Below are positions 43,659-53,256 of a stretch of 64,000 bases of DNA, piece by piece. Source of the DNA: Lysobacteraceae bacterium (GTDB lineage Bacteria > Pseudomonadota > Gammaproteobacteria > Xanthomonadales > Xanthomonadaceae). Location of the stretch: positions 1 to 64,000 of the forward strand of contig JAUXUI010000035.1 in assembly GCA_030681035.1 (NCBI GenBank), read 5' to 3'. A program made the position numbers and the translations under genes. The notes under the pieces were generated by a model. That model did not search any database. It saw only the letters and a list, made by a program, of their open reading frames with translations, and was not told the origin of the DNA. Positions within the stretch are counted from its first letter, which is position 1; each line of letters opens with the position of its first letter.

Positions 43659-45770
43659 ATGTTCAATCACACGCATCGCGTTGGCCTGATGGCTGCAATC
43701 GCTGGTATTGGCCTGAGCACCGTCCTGATGGCTGAAGACATGAGTAAACAAGACCCCAACCTGTGGCTGGAAGACGTTGCCGGCGAAAAAGCGCTGGACT
43801 GGGTGCGCGCGCGCAATGCCGTCAGTCAGAAAACGTTGCAGGCCGACCCCGCATTTGCCAGCTTGCGCGACGATCTGCTCGCGATCCTCGATTCGGACGC
43901 GCGCATTGCCTATGCCCAAAAGATCGGGCCGTACTATTACAACTTCTGGCGCGATAAAACTGCCGTGCGCGGGATTTGGCGGCGCACCACGCCCGAGTCC
44001 TATCGCAGCGCGCAACCCGAATGGGAAACCGTGCTCGATCTCGATGCGCTGGCCACCAGCGAAAACGAAAACTGGGTCTGGCATGGTGCGCAGTGCCTGC
44101 GCCCGGATTACACACGCTGCCTGATTTCGTTGTCGCGCGGCGGTGCCGATGCCGATGTCAGCCGCGAGTTTGCGCTCGATGCGCGCAACTTCGTCAGCGA
44201 TGGCTTCTATCGCCCTGAAGCCAAGGGTGGCATGGACTGGATCGACCACGACACGGTCTACGTGTTCACCGATTTTGGCGATGGCAGCCTCACCGAACCG
44301 GGCTATCCGCGAATCGTCAAGCAATGGCGGCGCGGCACGCCGTTGAGCGCGGCGAGCGTAGTCTACGAAGGCCGCAACGATGACATGTACATTGCCGCAA
44401 GCCACGACGACACGCCGGGCTTCGAGCGCGATTTCGTCAGTCGCACACTGGCGTTCTACAACGATGAACTGTACCTGCGCAGCAAGGATGGCAGCCTGCA
44501 CAAGATCGATGCGCCCAACAGCGCCAACAAGTCGGTTGTGCGCGAACACCTGCTGCTGGAACTGCGTGAGCCGTGGACGGTGGCAGGCACGCAATACGCT
44601 GCGGGTTCCTTGCTGGCGACCAACTTCGCTGCGTTCATGGCTGGTGAGCGGCAATTCGAGGTGTTGTTCGCACCCGACGCTCACACCGCGCTGGCCGGTT
44701 TTGGCGCGCTCAAGGATCACCTCTACCTCAATGTGCTGGAGGACGTGAAGAATCGCATCGTGATCCTGAGCCCTGGCAAGGATGGCTGGCAGCGCGAGCC
44801 GCTGCGCGGCGCGCCGAGCTTTGGCACTTTGGGCTTCAGTGCGGTGGATGCCGACGAGAGCAACGACTATTTCCTGACCAGTACCGATTTCCTCACACCG
44901 ACCAGCCTGGCCTGGGGCAGCATCGGTGGCACGCCAAAGACGCTCAAGCAACTGCCGGCATTCTTTGATGCCAGCGCTTTGGCCATCAGCCAACACTTCG
45001 CCACCTCCAAGGATGGCACCCAGGTGCCGTACTTCATGGTCGCGCCCAAAGCGCTGACGCGCGATGGCAACAACCCGACCCTGTTGTACGGTTATGGCGG
45101 TTTCGAGATTTCGCTGACGCCCAATTACAGCGCCAGTGTTGGCCGTGGCTGGCTCAGCCAGGGCGGCGTGTACGTGCTGGCCAATATCCGTGGCGGCGGC
45201 GAGTACGGCCCGCGCTGGCATCAGGCGGCGCTGCGCGAGCACCGCAACAAGGCCTATGAAGATTTCGCCGCCGTGGCGCAGGACCTGATCGCGCACAAGG
45301 TCACCCAAAGCGCGCGCCTTGGCATCCAGGGTGGCTCCAATGGTGGCCTGCTGATGGGCAACATGACGGTGATGTATCCCGAGCTGTTCGGCGCGGTGGT
45401 CTGCCAGGTGCCACTGCTCGATATGCAGCGCTATCACAAGTTGCTGGCGGGTGCCTCGTGGATGGCCGAATACGGCGACCCGGACAAGCCCGAAGACTGG
45501 GCCTTCTTGCAACACTACTCGCCGTATCACAACGTCAGTGGTGAAGCGAAGTACCCACCGCTGCTGTTCACCACCTCGACCCGCGATGATCGCGTACATC
45601 CGGGCCACGCCCGCAAGATGATGGCGCGCATGCAGGAACAAGGCCATGACGTGCTGTATTACGAAAACATCGAGGGTGGCCATGGCGGTGCTGCCAACAA
45701 TCCGCAGGCGGCCTACATGCAGGCACTGGCCTACACATTCCTGAAACAAAAACTGATGCGTGCGCCGTAA
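43659..45770 (+). CDS. Prolyl oligopeptidase family serine peptidase (S9A), exported
   Basis: A 703-aa S9 peptidase with an N-terminal signal ('HRVGLMAAIAGIGLSTVLMA'), a beta-propeller (about 70-400) and a C-terminal alpha/beta-hydrolase. The catalytic Ser is in 'GIQGGSNGGLLMGN' (about 558), Asp in 'STRDDRVHPGHARK' (about 643), His in 'IEGGHGGAANN' (about 675). It cleaves short peptides, classically after proline. It is transcribed away from the borosin-like pair, with 197 bp between starts. In fungal borosin and amatoxin routes S9A enzymes release or cyclise the core, so a role in maturation is possible but unproven. A -10-like TAACAT lies at about 43629. Confidence 0.92.
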   Translation: MFNHTHRVGLMAAIAGIGLSTVLMAEDMSKQDPNLWLEDVAGEKALDWVRARNAVSQKTLQADPAFASLRDDLLAILDSDARIAYAQKIGPYYYNFWRDKTAVRGIWRRTTPESYRSAQPEWETVLDLDALATSENENWVWHGAQCLRPDYTRCLISLSRGGADADVSREFALDARNFVSDGFYRPEAKGGMDWIDHDTVYVFTDFGDGSLTEPGYPRIVKQWRRGTPLSAASVVYEGRNDDMYIAASHDDTPGFERDFVSRTLAFYNDELYLRSKDGSLHKIDAPNSANKSVVREHLLLELREPWTVAGTQYAAGSLLATNFAAFMAGERQFEVLFAPDAHTALAGFGALKDHLYLNVLEDVKNRIVILSPGKDGWQREPLRGAPSFGTLGFSAVDADESNDYFLTSTDFLTPTSLAWGSIGGTPKTLKQLPAFFDASALAISQHFATSKDGTQVPYFMVAPKALTRDGNNPTLLYGYGGFEISLTPNYSASVGRGWLSQGGVYVLANIRGGGEYGPRWHQAALREHRNKAYEDFAAVAQDLIAHKVTQSARLGIQGGSNGGLLMGNMTVMYPELFGAVVCQVPLLDMQRYHKLLAGASWMAEYGDPDKPEDWAFLQHYSPYHNVSGEAKYPPLLFTTSTRDDRVHPGHARKMMARMQEQGHDVLYYENIEGGHGGAANNPQAAYMQALAYTFLKQKLMRAP

Positions 45771-45801
45771 GCGCACACCACACAAAACGGCGGAAACCGA
45801 C

Positions 45802-47946
45802 ATGACCACACCACTGCGCTGGCTGGCTGCAACTATTCTTGCGTTGTTGCTTGCCGCCTGCGGCAAGCAGGCCCCTTCCCCGGAAACCCACGCTCCAGCC
45901 CAATTGCAGCCACCGGTGGCGGCAACCCGGCCACACGAAGTGGTCGCGCCGCATGGTGCCAGCCGCACCGATGAGTATTACTGGCTGCGTGATGACAGCC
46001 GGGCCAACCCCGAGATGCTCGCTTACCTCGATGCCGAAAACGCCTATGCCGACGCAGTGATGGCGCCGCAAAAAGCCTTGCGTGACACGCTGTACAGCGA
46101 ACTGATTGGTCGCATCAAGCAAGACGACAGCTCAGTGCCTTATCACGACAAGGATTACTGGTATTACACCCGTTTTGAAGAAGGCAGGGATTACCCGGTT
46201 TATGCGCGCAAGCGCGGCAGCCTGGATGCGGCCGAAGAAGTGATGCTTGATGGCAACGCGATGGCCGAAGGCAAGGACTATTTTCAGGTCGGTGGCTGGG
46301 AAGTCAGCCCGGATCAAACGCTGCTGGCGTGGACTGAAGATGCTGTAGGCCGGCGCCAATACGTACTGCGCATCAAAAACCTCGCAACCGGCGAAGTGTA
46401 TTCCGAACAAATCGCCGGATTGTCCGCAGACATCGCCTGGGCCAATGACAATCGCAGCGTGTTCTACATCGAAAACGATCCGACCACGTTGCTGACCACG
46501 CGGGTAAAGCGGCACACGCTGGGCAGCGACCCAGCCAGCGATTTGCTGGTTTACGCGGAATCCGACCCGAGCTACTACATCGGCCTGATGCGTACCCGCT
46601 CCGAGCGTTTCGTATGCATCATGCTGTCGAGCACACTGACCAGCGAACAGCGCTGTACCAACGCCGACAAGCCGGGCGCGTTCAAGCCGCTGTTGCCACG
46701 TCAGAATGGCGTCGAATACGAGGCCGACCATCTGGCCGGGCGCTGGCTGATCCGCACCAACTGGCAGGCGCACAATTTTCGCTTGGTGCAAGCCACTGCG
46801 AAAACCATTGCCAACGTGGCGCAATGGCAGGACGTGGTAACACACAACGAACAGGTGTTTATCGAGGATTTTGCGCTGTTCGATGATTTCATCGCCATCA
46901 ACGAGCGCTCCGAGGGCCTGTCTCGCTTGCGCATCATGGACGACAAGGGCCAGAACTACGTCAAGGCCGATGACCCGGCTTACACCATGGCCTTTGCTGC
47001 CAATGCCGAGGCGAACAGCGACTGGCTGCGCTACACCTACTCCTCGCTGACCACACCCACCACCACGTATGAGTTGAACGTCGCCAGCGGCGAGCGCCGC
47101 TTGCTCAAGCAAGAGCCGGTGCTGGGCGGATTCGATAAAACCAATTACACCGTTGAGCGCCTGTGGGCGCCGGCGCACGATGGCGCACGCATTCCGATCA
47201 GTCTGGTCTATCGCAAGGGCTTCGTGCGTGATGGCAAGGCAGCATTATTGCAGTATGGCTATGGCTCGTATGGCTCGTCGATGGACCCGCGCTTCAATGC
47301 CAGCGTGCTGTCGCTGCTTGATCGCGGCATGGTGTACGCCATCGCGCATATCCGCGGTGGCCAGGAAATGGGGCGCAGTTGGTACGAGAACGGCAAACTG
47401 CTCAACAAGAAAAACACATTCGCCGACTTCATCGACGTGACCGATTATCTGGTTCGCAACCAATACGCAGCGGCTGATCGGGTGGCGGCAATGGGCGGCA
47501 GCGCCGGTGGCCTGCTGATGGGCGCCATTGCCAACATGGCACCGCGCAAATACCGCACGATCATTGCCCAGGTACCGTTTGTCGATGTGGTCACCACCAT
47601 GCTCGATGAAAGCATCCCGCTGACCACCAATGAGTTTGACGAATGGGGCAACCCGGCCGACCCGACCTATTACCAGTACATGCTCTCGTACTCGCCCTAT
47701 GATCAGATCAAGCGCAAGGATTACCCGGCCATGTTCGTCGGCACCGGGCTCTGGGATTCACAGGTGCAATATTTTGAGCCGGCCAAATACGTGGCGCGGC
47801 TGCGCGCGCACAAGACAGATGTAATGCCGCTGTTGCTGCGCACCAACATGCAGGCGGGTCATGGCGGCAAATCCGGCCGTCTGCAGCGCTATCACGACAC
47901 CGCCGAATACCAGGCGTTCATGCTGTGGCAGTTGGGCGTGAAGTAG
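45802..47946 (+). CDS. ptrB: Oligopeptidase B-like S9A peptidase, lipoprotein
   Basis: A 714-aa S9A peptidase starting at ATG 45802 with a lipoprotein signal ending 'LALLLAACG' (Cys about 20). An N-terminal 'DEYYWLRDDSRANPEMLAYL' block and a propeller precede the catalytic domain: Ser in 'AAMGGSAGGLLMGAI' (about 566), Asp in 'GLWDSQVQYFEPAKY' (about 651), His in 'NMQAGHGGKSGR' (about 686). The pattern fits oligopeptidase B, which cuts after basic residues. It starts 31 bp after the first S9A gene and is probably cotranscribed. A membrane-anchored OpdB is common in Xanthomonadales, so this may be a housekeeping enzyme. Confidence 0.92.
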   Translation: MTTPLRWLAATILALLLAACGKQAPSPETHAPAQLQPPVAATRPHEVVAPHGASRTDEYYWLRDDSRANPEMLAYLDAENAYADAVMAPQKALRDTLYSELIGRIKQDDSSVPYHDKDYWYYTRFEEGRDYPVYARKRGSLDAAEEVMLDGNAMAEGKDYFQVGGWEVSPDQTLLAWTEDAVGRRQYVLRIKNLATGEVYSEQIAGLSADIAWANDNRSVFYIENDPTTLLTTRVKRHTLGSDPASDLLVYAESDPSYYIGLMRTRSERFVCIMLSSTLTSEQRCTNADKPGAFKPLLPRQNGVEYEADHLAGRWLIRTNWQAHNFRLVQATAKTIANVAQWQDVVTHNEQVFIEDFALFDDFIAINERSEGLSRLRIMDDKGQNYVKADDPAYTMAFAANAEANSDWLRYTYSSLTTPTTTYELNVASGERRLLKQEPVLGGFDKTNYTVERLWAPAHDGARIPISLVYRKGFVRDGKAALLQYGYGSYGSSMDPRFNASVLSLLDRGMVYAIAHIRGGQEMGRSWYENGKLLNKKNTFADFIDVTDYLVRNQYAAADRVAAMGGSAGGLLMGAIANMAPRKYRTIIAQVPFVDVVTTMLDESIPLTTNEFDEWGNPADPTYYQYMLSYSPYDQIKRKDYPAMFVGTGLWDSQVQYFEPAKYVARLRAHKTDVMPLLLRTNMQAGHGGKSGRLQRYHDTAEYQAFMLWQLGVK

Positions 47947-47950
47947 TGAA

Positions 47951-47984
47951 GCAGGATGGGTTTCGCTGCGCTCTACCCATCCTA
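47951..47984. terminator. Hairpin between convergent ptrB-like gene and trxA
   Basis: 'ggatgggt' and 'acccatcc' at about 47953-47980 enclose 'ttcgctgcgctct', a common dispersed palindrome. It lies in the 62-bp gap between two convergent genes and could stop transcription from both sides; no clear U-tract is present. Confidence 0.5.
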
Positions 47985-48008
47985 CGCAAACCATCCTGCG
48001 CAAAGCCC

Positions 48009-48335
48009 TCAGACGGCGCGTTCCACCAACTGCGCCAACTGTGCCTTGCCCACGGCGCCGACCTGGGTCGCGGCAACCTTGCCATCCTTGAACATCATCA
48101 GGGTGGGAATGCCGCGCACCGCGTACTGACGCGGGGTGTTGGGGTTTTCGTCGATATTGATCTTGACCACCTTCACCTTGCCGGCGTAGCTGGCGGCCAG
48201 TTCATCAACCAGCGGCCCGATCATCTTGCACGGGCCGCACCATTCGGCCCAGAAATCGACCAGCACGGGGGTTTCGGATTGCAGAACCTGGGTTTCAAAA
48301 TCGGCATCATTGACGTGAATGACGTTATCGCTCAC
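48009..48335 (-). CDS. trxA: Thioredoxin
   Basis: A 108-aa thioredoxin 1. I use the GTG at 48335 ([13 protein letters not shown], read as M), with AGGAG 6 nt upstream, because no ATG gives the expected length. The redox motif is in '[15 protein letters not shown]', the cis-Pro in '[12 protein letters not shown]'. It reduces protein disulfides in the cytoplasm. It is divergent from rhlB, an arrangement common in Xanthomonadales. Confidence 0.95.
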   Translation of the reverse strand: MSDNVIHVNDADFETQVLQSETPVLVDFWAEWCGPCKMIGPLVDELAASYAGKVKVVKINIDENPNTPRQYAVRGIPTLMMFKDGKVAATQVGAVGKAQLAQLVERAV

Positions 48336-48510
48336 GGGTAGCTCCTTGATTGCATCGGAATTGCGTTGACACCACGACGGCAGCAGGTGGACGCCTTGAG
48401 TTACACTAGCGTCCACACGGGGCATCACGCTCCGCCGGGCGAACACCTCAAGTCTGGGGCCGCATCGCCGGGCACGCAAGCGCGACGTTACTCGCGCGGA
48501 TACGGATTTC

Positions 48511-50163
48511 ATGACCGATAAACCATTAACTGACGTTGCATTCTCCAATTTTGAACTCGCACCGGCGCTGCTCACCGGTCTGGAAGCGGCGGGTTTCAGC
48601 CGCTGCACCCCGATTCAGGCAATGACCCTGCCGCTGGCGCTCGCCGGCCGCGACGTTGCCGGCCAGGCGCAGACGGGTACCGGCAAAACGCTCGCCTTCC
48701 TGATCACCGTGATCAATCGCCTGCTCACCGGCCCGGCGCTGGCTGAACGCAAGCCCGAAGACCCGCGCGCGCTGATCCTGGCGCCGACGCGCGAGTTGGC
48801 CATCCAGATCCACAAGGATGCGGTTTCGTTTGCCTCTGACCTGGGCCTGAAGTTTTCGCTGGTTTACGGCGGCGTGGATTACGACAAGCAGCGCAGCCTG
48901 TTGCAGGCCGGTGCCGATGTGATCATCGCCACTCCCGGCCGGTTGATCGATTACGTCAAGCAGCACAAAGTGGTTTCGCTGCATGCCTGCGAAATCTGCG
49001 TGCTCGATGAGGCCGACCGGATGTTCGATCTGGGCTTCATCAAGGACATTCGCTTCCTGTTGCGGCGCATGCCCATCCGCACCGTGCGCCAGACCATGTT
49101 GTTCTCGGCAACGCTCAGTCACCGCGTGCTTGAGTTGGCGTATGAACACATGAACGAGCCGGAAAAAATGGTGGTCGAGACCGAGACCATCACCGCCGCG
49201 CGGGTGCGCCAGCGCTTGTACCTGCCCGCAATGGAAGAAAAGATCCCGCTGCTGATCGGCTTGCTCAGCCGCACCGAGGGCGCGCGCAGCATGGTGTTCG
49301 TCAACACCAAGGTTTGGGTTGAGCGCGTTGCCCGTGCATTGGAGAAGGCCGGTTTCCGGGTTGGCGTGCTGTCCGGCGATGTGCCGCAAAAGAAGCGTGA
49401 GAGCCTGCTCAATCAGTTCCAGAAGGGCCGTCTTGAGTTGTTGGTTGCCACCGACGTTGCCGCCCGTGGCCTGCACATCGACAGCGTCACGCATGTGTTC
49501 AACTTCGACCTGCCGTTTGATGCCGAAGATTACGTGCATCGTATCGGCCGTACCGCGCGCCTGGGCGCCGAGGGCGACGCCATCAGTTTTGCCTGCGAGA
49601 TCTACGCACAGGGCCTGCCGGACATCGAGGCGTTCATCGAGCAGAAAATCCCGGTCGAGCCGGTAACTGCCGATTTGTTGATTCAGATGCCACGTGCCGA
49701 ACGAGAGCCATTGGCCGAGGGCGAGGAAGCCAGCGAAAGCGTGTCGCAGATTTTCCGCGAAGCCCGCGCAGAAGCAGATGCCAAAGCGGGTGGCAAATCC
49801 GGTGATCGCAGCCGTTCCGCACGTCCGCCGCGCTCCGGCTCGGACGGCGAGCGTACCCGGCCACCGCGCCGCCGCAGCAATCCGCCACAAACCAGCGACG
49901 CCGTGCCCAATCGCCCGGCAACGCCCGTTGCGGTGGCCTCGCCGCCAGCACAAGCCCAGGCTGACGACGCCAAGGCGCCACGCAAACGCCGTCGTCGCCC
50001 ACGCCGCAGCGGCAGCGCCGATGCCAGCAACACAGGCAACAACCCCAATGCAGGCAATACACCGCCCACCAGCACTGCGGCAGCGGAACCGACCAGCTTG
50101 TTCGGTCGTATTGCGCGCGGCATCAAGAAGCTGGTCAAGCGGCCGCCCAGCCGCTCGCACTGA
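48511..50163 (+). CDS. rhlB: ATP-dependent RNA helicase RhlB
   Basis: A 550-aa DEAD-box RNA helicase, the RNA-unwinding partner of the degradosome. Motifs in order: Q-motif '[19 protein letters not shown]', Walker A '[12 protein letters not shown]', 'PTRELAIQI', 'TPGRLIDYV', DEAD in '[14 protein letters not shown]', 'LFSATLSH', '[12 protein letters not shown]' and '[10 protein letters not shown]'. After about residue 420 a long Arg/Pro/Ala-rich low-complexity tail follows, ending in basic residues ('KRPPSRSH') and likely RNA-binding. The tail makes it longer than enterobacterial RhlB (about 420 aa) but usual for xanthomonads. Confidence 0.94.
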   Translation: MTDKPLTDVAFSNFELAPALLTGLEAAGFSRCTPIQAMTLPLALAGRDVAGQAQTGTGKTLAFLITVINRLLTGPALAERKPEDPRALILAPTRELAIQIHKDAVSFASDLGLKFSLVYGGVDYDKQRSLLQAGADVIIATPGRLIDYVKQHKVVSLHACEICVLDEADRMFDLGFIKDIRFLLRRMPIRTVRQTMLFSATLSHRVLELAYEHMNEPEKMVVETETITAARVRQRLYLPAMEEKIPLLIGLLSRTEGARSMVFVNTKVWVERVARALEKAGFRVGVLSGDVPQKKRESLLNQFQKGRLELLVATDVAARGLHIDSVTHVFNFDLPFDAEDYVHRIGRTARLGAEGDAISFACEIYAQGLPDIEAFIEQKIPVEPVTADLLIQMPRAEREPLAEGEEASESVSQIFREARAEADAKAGGKSGDRSRSARPPRSGSDGERTRPPRRRSNPPQTSDAVPNRPATPVAVASPPAQAQADDAKAPRKRRRRPRRSGSADASNTGNNPNAGNTPPTSTAAAEPTSLFGRIARGIKKLVKRPPSRSH

Positions 50164-50281
50164 GCGTGCAGGTAGTTCAAGGCGTTAGCCCTGATTGAAA
50201 TCATCTTGGCTGATCGTGCCGCTGTTTGCTAAGGTGCATGCACAGCAGTGATTCAGGCGGGGAAGGGGGCTCAACCGGAAC

Positions 50282-51148
50282 ATGGGCAAGGTGCTGGATC
50301 GTATGCAGGCCATCACGGATGGACCAGCGTTGGCGCGCGTGTGCGTGCTGGCTCTGGCAATGCTGTGCGTGGCGCAGACGGTGCGCATCGCCCTGTTGCT
50401 GGTAGCCGGCCCGGCGCTGCCCTTACCCGCCACGTCGGCCAGCGCCGTCAGCATAGGCTCGTCCGCCAGCCCGGCTTCCATCGCCGATTGGCATTTATTC
50501 GGCGTACCCGCCACGATGCAACCGGCATTGGCTGCGTCCACGCTGGCGCTGACCCTGCGTGGCACCTTCGCCACCGCCGAACCCGGCGATGGCCTGGCCT
50601 TCATCGCCGGTGCCGATGGCCGTGAACGCTCTTATGCCGTGGGCGACACCCTGCCCGGCGATGCCGTGCTGGAAGCGGTTTACGTCGATTCCGTGGTGGT
50701 GCGTAACGGCGCCCAGCGTGAGCGACTGGCGCTGAGCGGGCAACCGTTGCAAGACAACGGGCAACCGCCGCAAATCCGCAGCACGCCGACCGCACCCGCC
50801 GACCCCAGTGGCGGTTTCCTGACCACGATGCCGGTATTTGGCAGCCCCGACATGGCCACCGCCCGCGCCGCATTGACGCCCGCGGTGGCGGCGCTGATGG
50901 ACAGCGCAAATGTGCTGCCGGTATCAGAAAATGGCCGCTTGATCGGCATCCGCTTGCGGGTGTCTGACCCGGCATTGCTCGAACGCGTTGGCCTGCGTGC
51001 CGATGATGTGATTACCGCAGTCAATGGCATCCCGCTCGATGGCCCCGAACGCCGCACCGAACTCGAAGCTGCGCTGCGTGCCGGCGGCGTAGTTACCCTT
51101 ACCGTCCGCCGTGACGGCACCGACCGACCGGTTAGCGTCGGACTATAA
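50282..51148 (+). CDS. gspC: Type II secretion system protein GspC
   Basis: A 288-aa inner-membrane component. One N-terminal helix (about 20-42), the periplasmic homology region with 'WHLFGVP' and 'LTLRGTFATAEPGDGLAFIA' (about 60-130), and a C-terminal PDZ domain ('GIRLRVSDPALLERVGLRAD', 'DVITAVNGIPLDG'). GspC links the inner-membrane platform to the secretin and selects cargo. gspD starts 14 bp after its stop, so gspC-D-E are one operon. Confidence 0.92.
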   Translation: MGKVLDRMQAITDGPALARVCVLALAMLCVAQTVRIALLLVAGPALPLPATSASAVSIGSSASPASIADWHLFGVPATMQPALAASTLALTLRGTFATAEPGDGLAFIAGADGRERSYAVGDTLPGDAVLEAVYVDSVVVRNGAQRERLALSGQPLQDNGQPPQIRSTPTAPADPSGGFLTTMPVFGSPDMATARAALTPAVAALMDSANVLPVSENGRLIGIRLRVSDPALLERVGLRADDVITAVNGIPLDGPERRTELEAALRAGGVVTLTVRRDGTDRPVSVGL

Positions 51149-51162
51149 GCCTGGAATCGCCA

Positions 51163-53256
51163 ATGCCTTGTTCTCGAATCGTTCTGTGTGCCGTGCTGCT
51201 GTTGGCCGGCAATGCACTGTCCGCACAAACCATCACCCCGTTCGTGCCAACGGCATTGCCGGGTGCCAATCCGCCGCCCGCGCCCGCACCTGCCGGCAAC
51301 CCGCGTGGCGATGCCGGCAGCAATGACATTGATCGCCATACCCTCAATCTCAAGGGCGCCGATATCAATGTCCTGATCCAGACGGTCAGCGAAATTACCG
51401 GCCGCAGTTTCATCGTCGATCCACGTGTCGATGGCAAGGTGACGGTGATTTCGGCGCGGCCCATGTCGCCGGAGCAGGTGTGGAGCACGTTTGAATCGGT
51501 TTTGCGCGTCAATGGCTTCGCCGTGGTGCCCTCTGGCGGCATGTACAAAGTGGTGCCGGAAGGATTGGCTGCCGCCGATGGTGGCGTGGGCAACAGTGGC
51601 AGCAGCCCTGACAGCATGGTGACCCGGGTGATCGCCGTGCGCCAGGTGCCGGCAGCCGAGTTGGTTGCGCTGCTGCGGCCGCTGGTGCCGTCCACGGCGC
51701 AACTGGCCGCACAGGGCAATGCGCTGGTGATTACCGATCGCGCCGGTAATGTGGAACGCATCGAACGGCTGATCGCACGCATCGACACCCCCGCCAACAC
51801 CGGCGTGGAAGTGTTGCAACTGCGCCACGCCAACGCCTCGGAAGTGGTCCGCACGCTGGCGCAACTGGAACCGCAGGCTACGGCTGGTACCTCGGGCAAT
51901 GTGGTCGCCGATGCACGCACCAACTCGGTGTTGCTGTCCGGCGACCCCGGTAGCCGGCTGCGCCTGCGCACCCTGGTTGCGCATCTGGATACCCCGCTCA
52001 GCGAAGGCGACGCCACGCAAGTGGTCTATCTCAAGTACGCCAAGGCCGCCGACCTGGTAGAGGTTCTCGAACAGGTATCAAACACCCTCACCGGCACCGC
52101 CAGCAAAAGCGAGGGCGCACATCCAGTCAGTATCCAGGTCCATGAAGAAACCAACTCGCTGATCATTACCGCCGCACCGTCCATATTCCGCGAGTTGTCC
52201 TCGGTGGTGACGCAGCTCGACATCCGCCGCGCACAGGTGATGGTGGAAGCAGTGATCGCCGAAGTATCCGACGATCTGGCCGATGAACTGGGCGTGCAAT
52301 TCCAGTCCACCAGCCTTGATAATCGCGCCGACGGCAGCGTCGGCACCGGCATCATCGGTGGCACCAACCTGCCGATTGGTGCTTCGGGCGGCATTATCGC
52401 CGCCGCGCAAAACCCGCTCAGCGTGGGTTCCGGGCTCAATCTGGGCTTTGTTGATGGCACAGTGCGCCTACCTATCGGCGAAAACGGCGCGCTGGTGGAT
52501 GTGCTGCAACTGGGCGTGCTGATTCGCGCCCTGCGCGGCGATTCGCGCGCCAACATCCTGTCGCAGCCAAGCATCATCACCCTGGATCACCACGAGGCCG
52601 AGTTCAAGGTCGCGCAGGAAGTGCCGTTCATCACCGGCCAGTTCACCAACACCGGTTCCGGCGGCAGTACCCAGCCGCAGAATCCATTCCAGACCATCGA
52701 CCGCAAAGATGTCGGCCTGATCCTGCGGGTAACGCCGCACGTCAACGAAGGCGATGCCGTGCGCCTGGACATCGTGCAGGAAGTCTCCTCGCTGCTGCCG
52801 CAGGTGCAGGGCGCGGCCGACCTGATCACCAACAAACGCGAAATCCGCACCTCGGTGATGATCCCCGATGGTGGCCTGCTGGTGCTCGGCGGCCTGACTT
52901 CGGAAGAAGTGGGCGAATCGGTGCAGGGTGTGCCCGGCCTGTCGCGCATCCCGATCCTGGGCAATCTGTTCAAGACCCGCAAGACCACCCGCAGCCGGCG
53001 TACGCTGATGGTGTTCCTGCGCCCGTACATCCTGCGCGATGCCGCCGCCGAGGCGGCGCTGACCAACGAGAAATACAATTATCTGCGCAACGAGCAAATG
53101 CGAATGCGCGAGCGCTACGACGGCAAGATTCGCGGTGGCGACCTGCCTTCGGTACCGGAAAACTCCAATGACCTGTTCACCCGCCCGCCCGCAGCACCGG
53201 ATCTGAACCCGGCGCAGCCTGCTGCACCGCCAGCGCAGAGCCCGCCGAATGGCTGA
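51163..53256 (+). CDS. gspD: Type II secretion system secretin GspD
   Basis: A 697-aa outer-membrane secretin. A signal peptide ('VLCAVLLLAGNALSAQ') is followed by N-domains ('LNLKGADINVLIQTVSEITG' as N0/N1, and repeated 'VVYLKYAKAADLVEVLEQV') and the secretin core ('VMVEAVIAEVSDDLADELGV', 'VPFITGQFTNTG', 'RKDVGLILRVTPHVNEGDAV', 'GGLLVLGGLTSEE'). The C-terminal Pro-rich S-domain-like tail ('PAAPDLNPAQPAAPPAQS') may bind a pilotin. It overlaps gspE by 8 bp. Confidence 0.95.
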   Translation: MPCSRIVLCAVLLLAGNALSAQTITPFVPTALPGANPPPAPAPAGNPRGDAGSNDIDRHTLNLKGADINVLIQTVSEITGRSFIVDPRVDGKVTVISARPMSPEQVWSTFESVLRVNGFAVVPSGGMYKVVPEGLAAADGGVGNSGSSPDSMVTRVIAVRQVPAAELVALLRPLVPSTAQLAAQGNALVITDRAGNVERIERLIARIDTPANTGVEVLQLRHANASEVVRTLAQLEPQATAGTSGNVVADARTNSVLLSGDPGSRLRLRTLVAHLDTPLSEGDATQVVYLKYAKAADLVEVLEQVSNTLTGTASKSEGAHPVSIQVHEETNSLIITAAPSIFRELSSVVTQLDIRRAQVMVEAVIAEVSDDLADELGVQFQSTSLDNRADGSVGTGIIGGTNLPIGASGGIIAAAQNPLSVGSGLNLGFVDGTVRLPIGENGALVDVLQLGVLIRALRGDSRANILSQPSIITLDHHEAEFKVAQEVPFITGQFTNTGSGGSTQPQNPFQTIDRKDVGLILRVTPHVNEGDAVRLDIVQEVSSLLPQVQGAADLITNKREIRTSVMIPDGGLLVLGGLTSEEVGESVQGVPGLSRIPILGNLFKTRKTTRSRRTLMVFLRPYILRDAAAEAALTNEKYNYLRNEQMRMRERYDGKIRGGDLPSVPENSNDLFTRPPAAPDLNPAQPAAPPAQSPPNG

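Noticed and set aside
43557-45968. 803-aa antisense reading frame opposite the S9A peptidase gene
   Set aside because: It is a shadow of a well-conserved prolyl oligopeptidase in GC-rich DNA; the translation has no recognisable domains and is compositionally odd.
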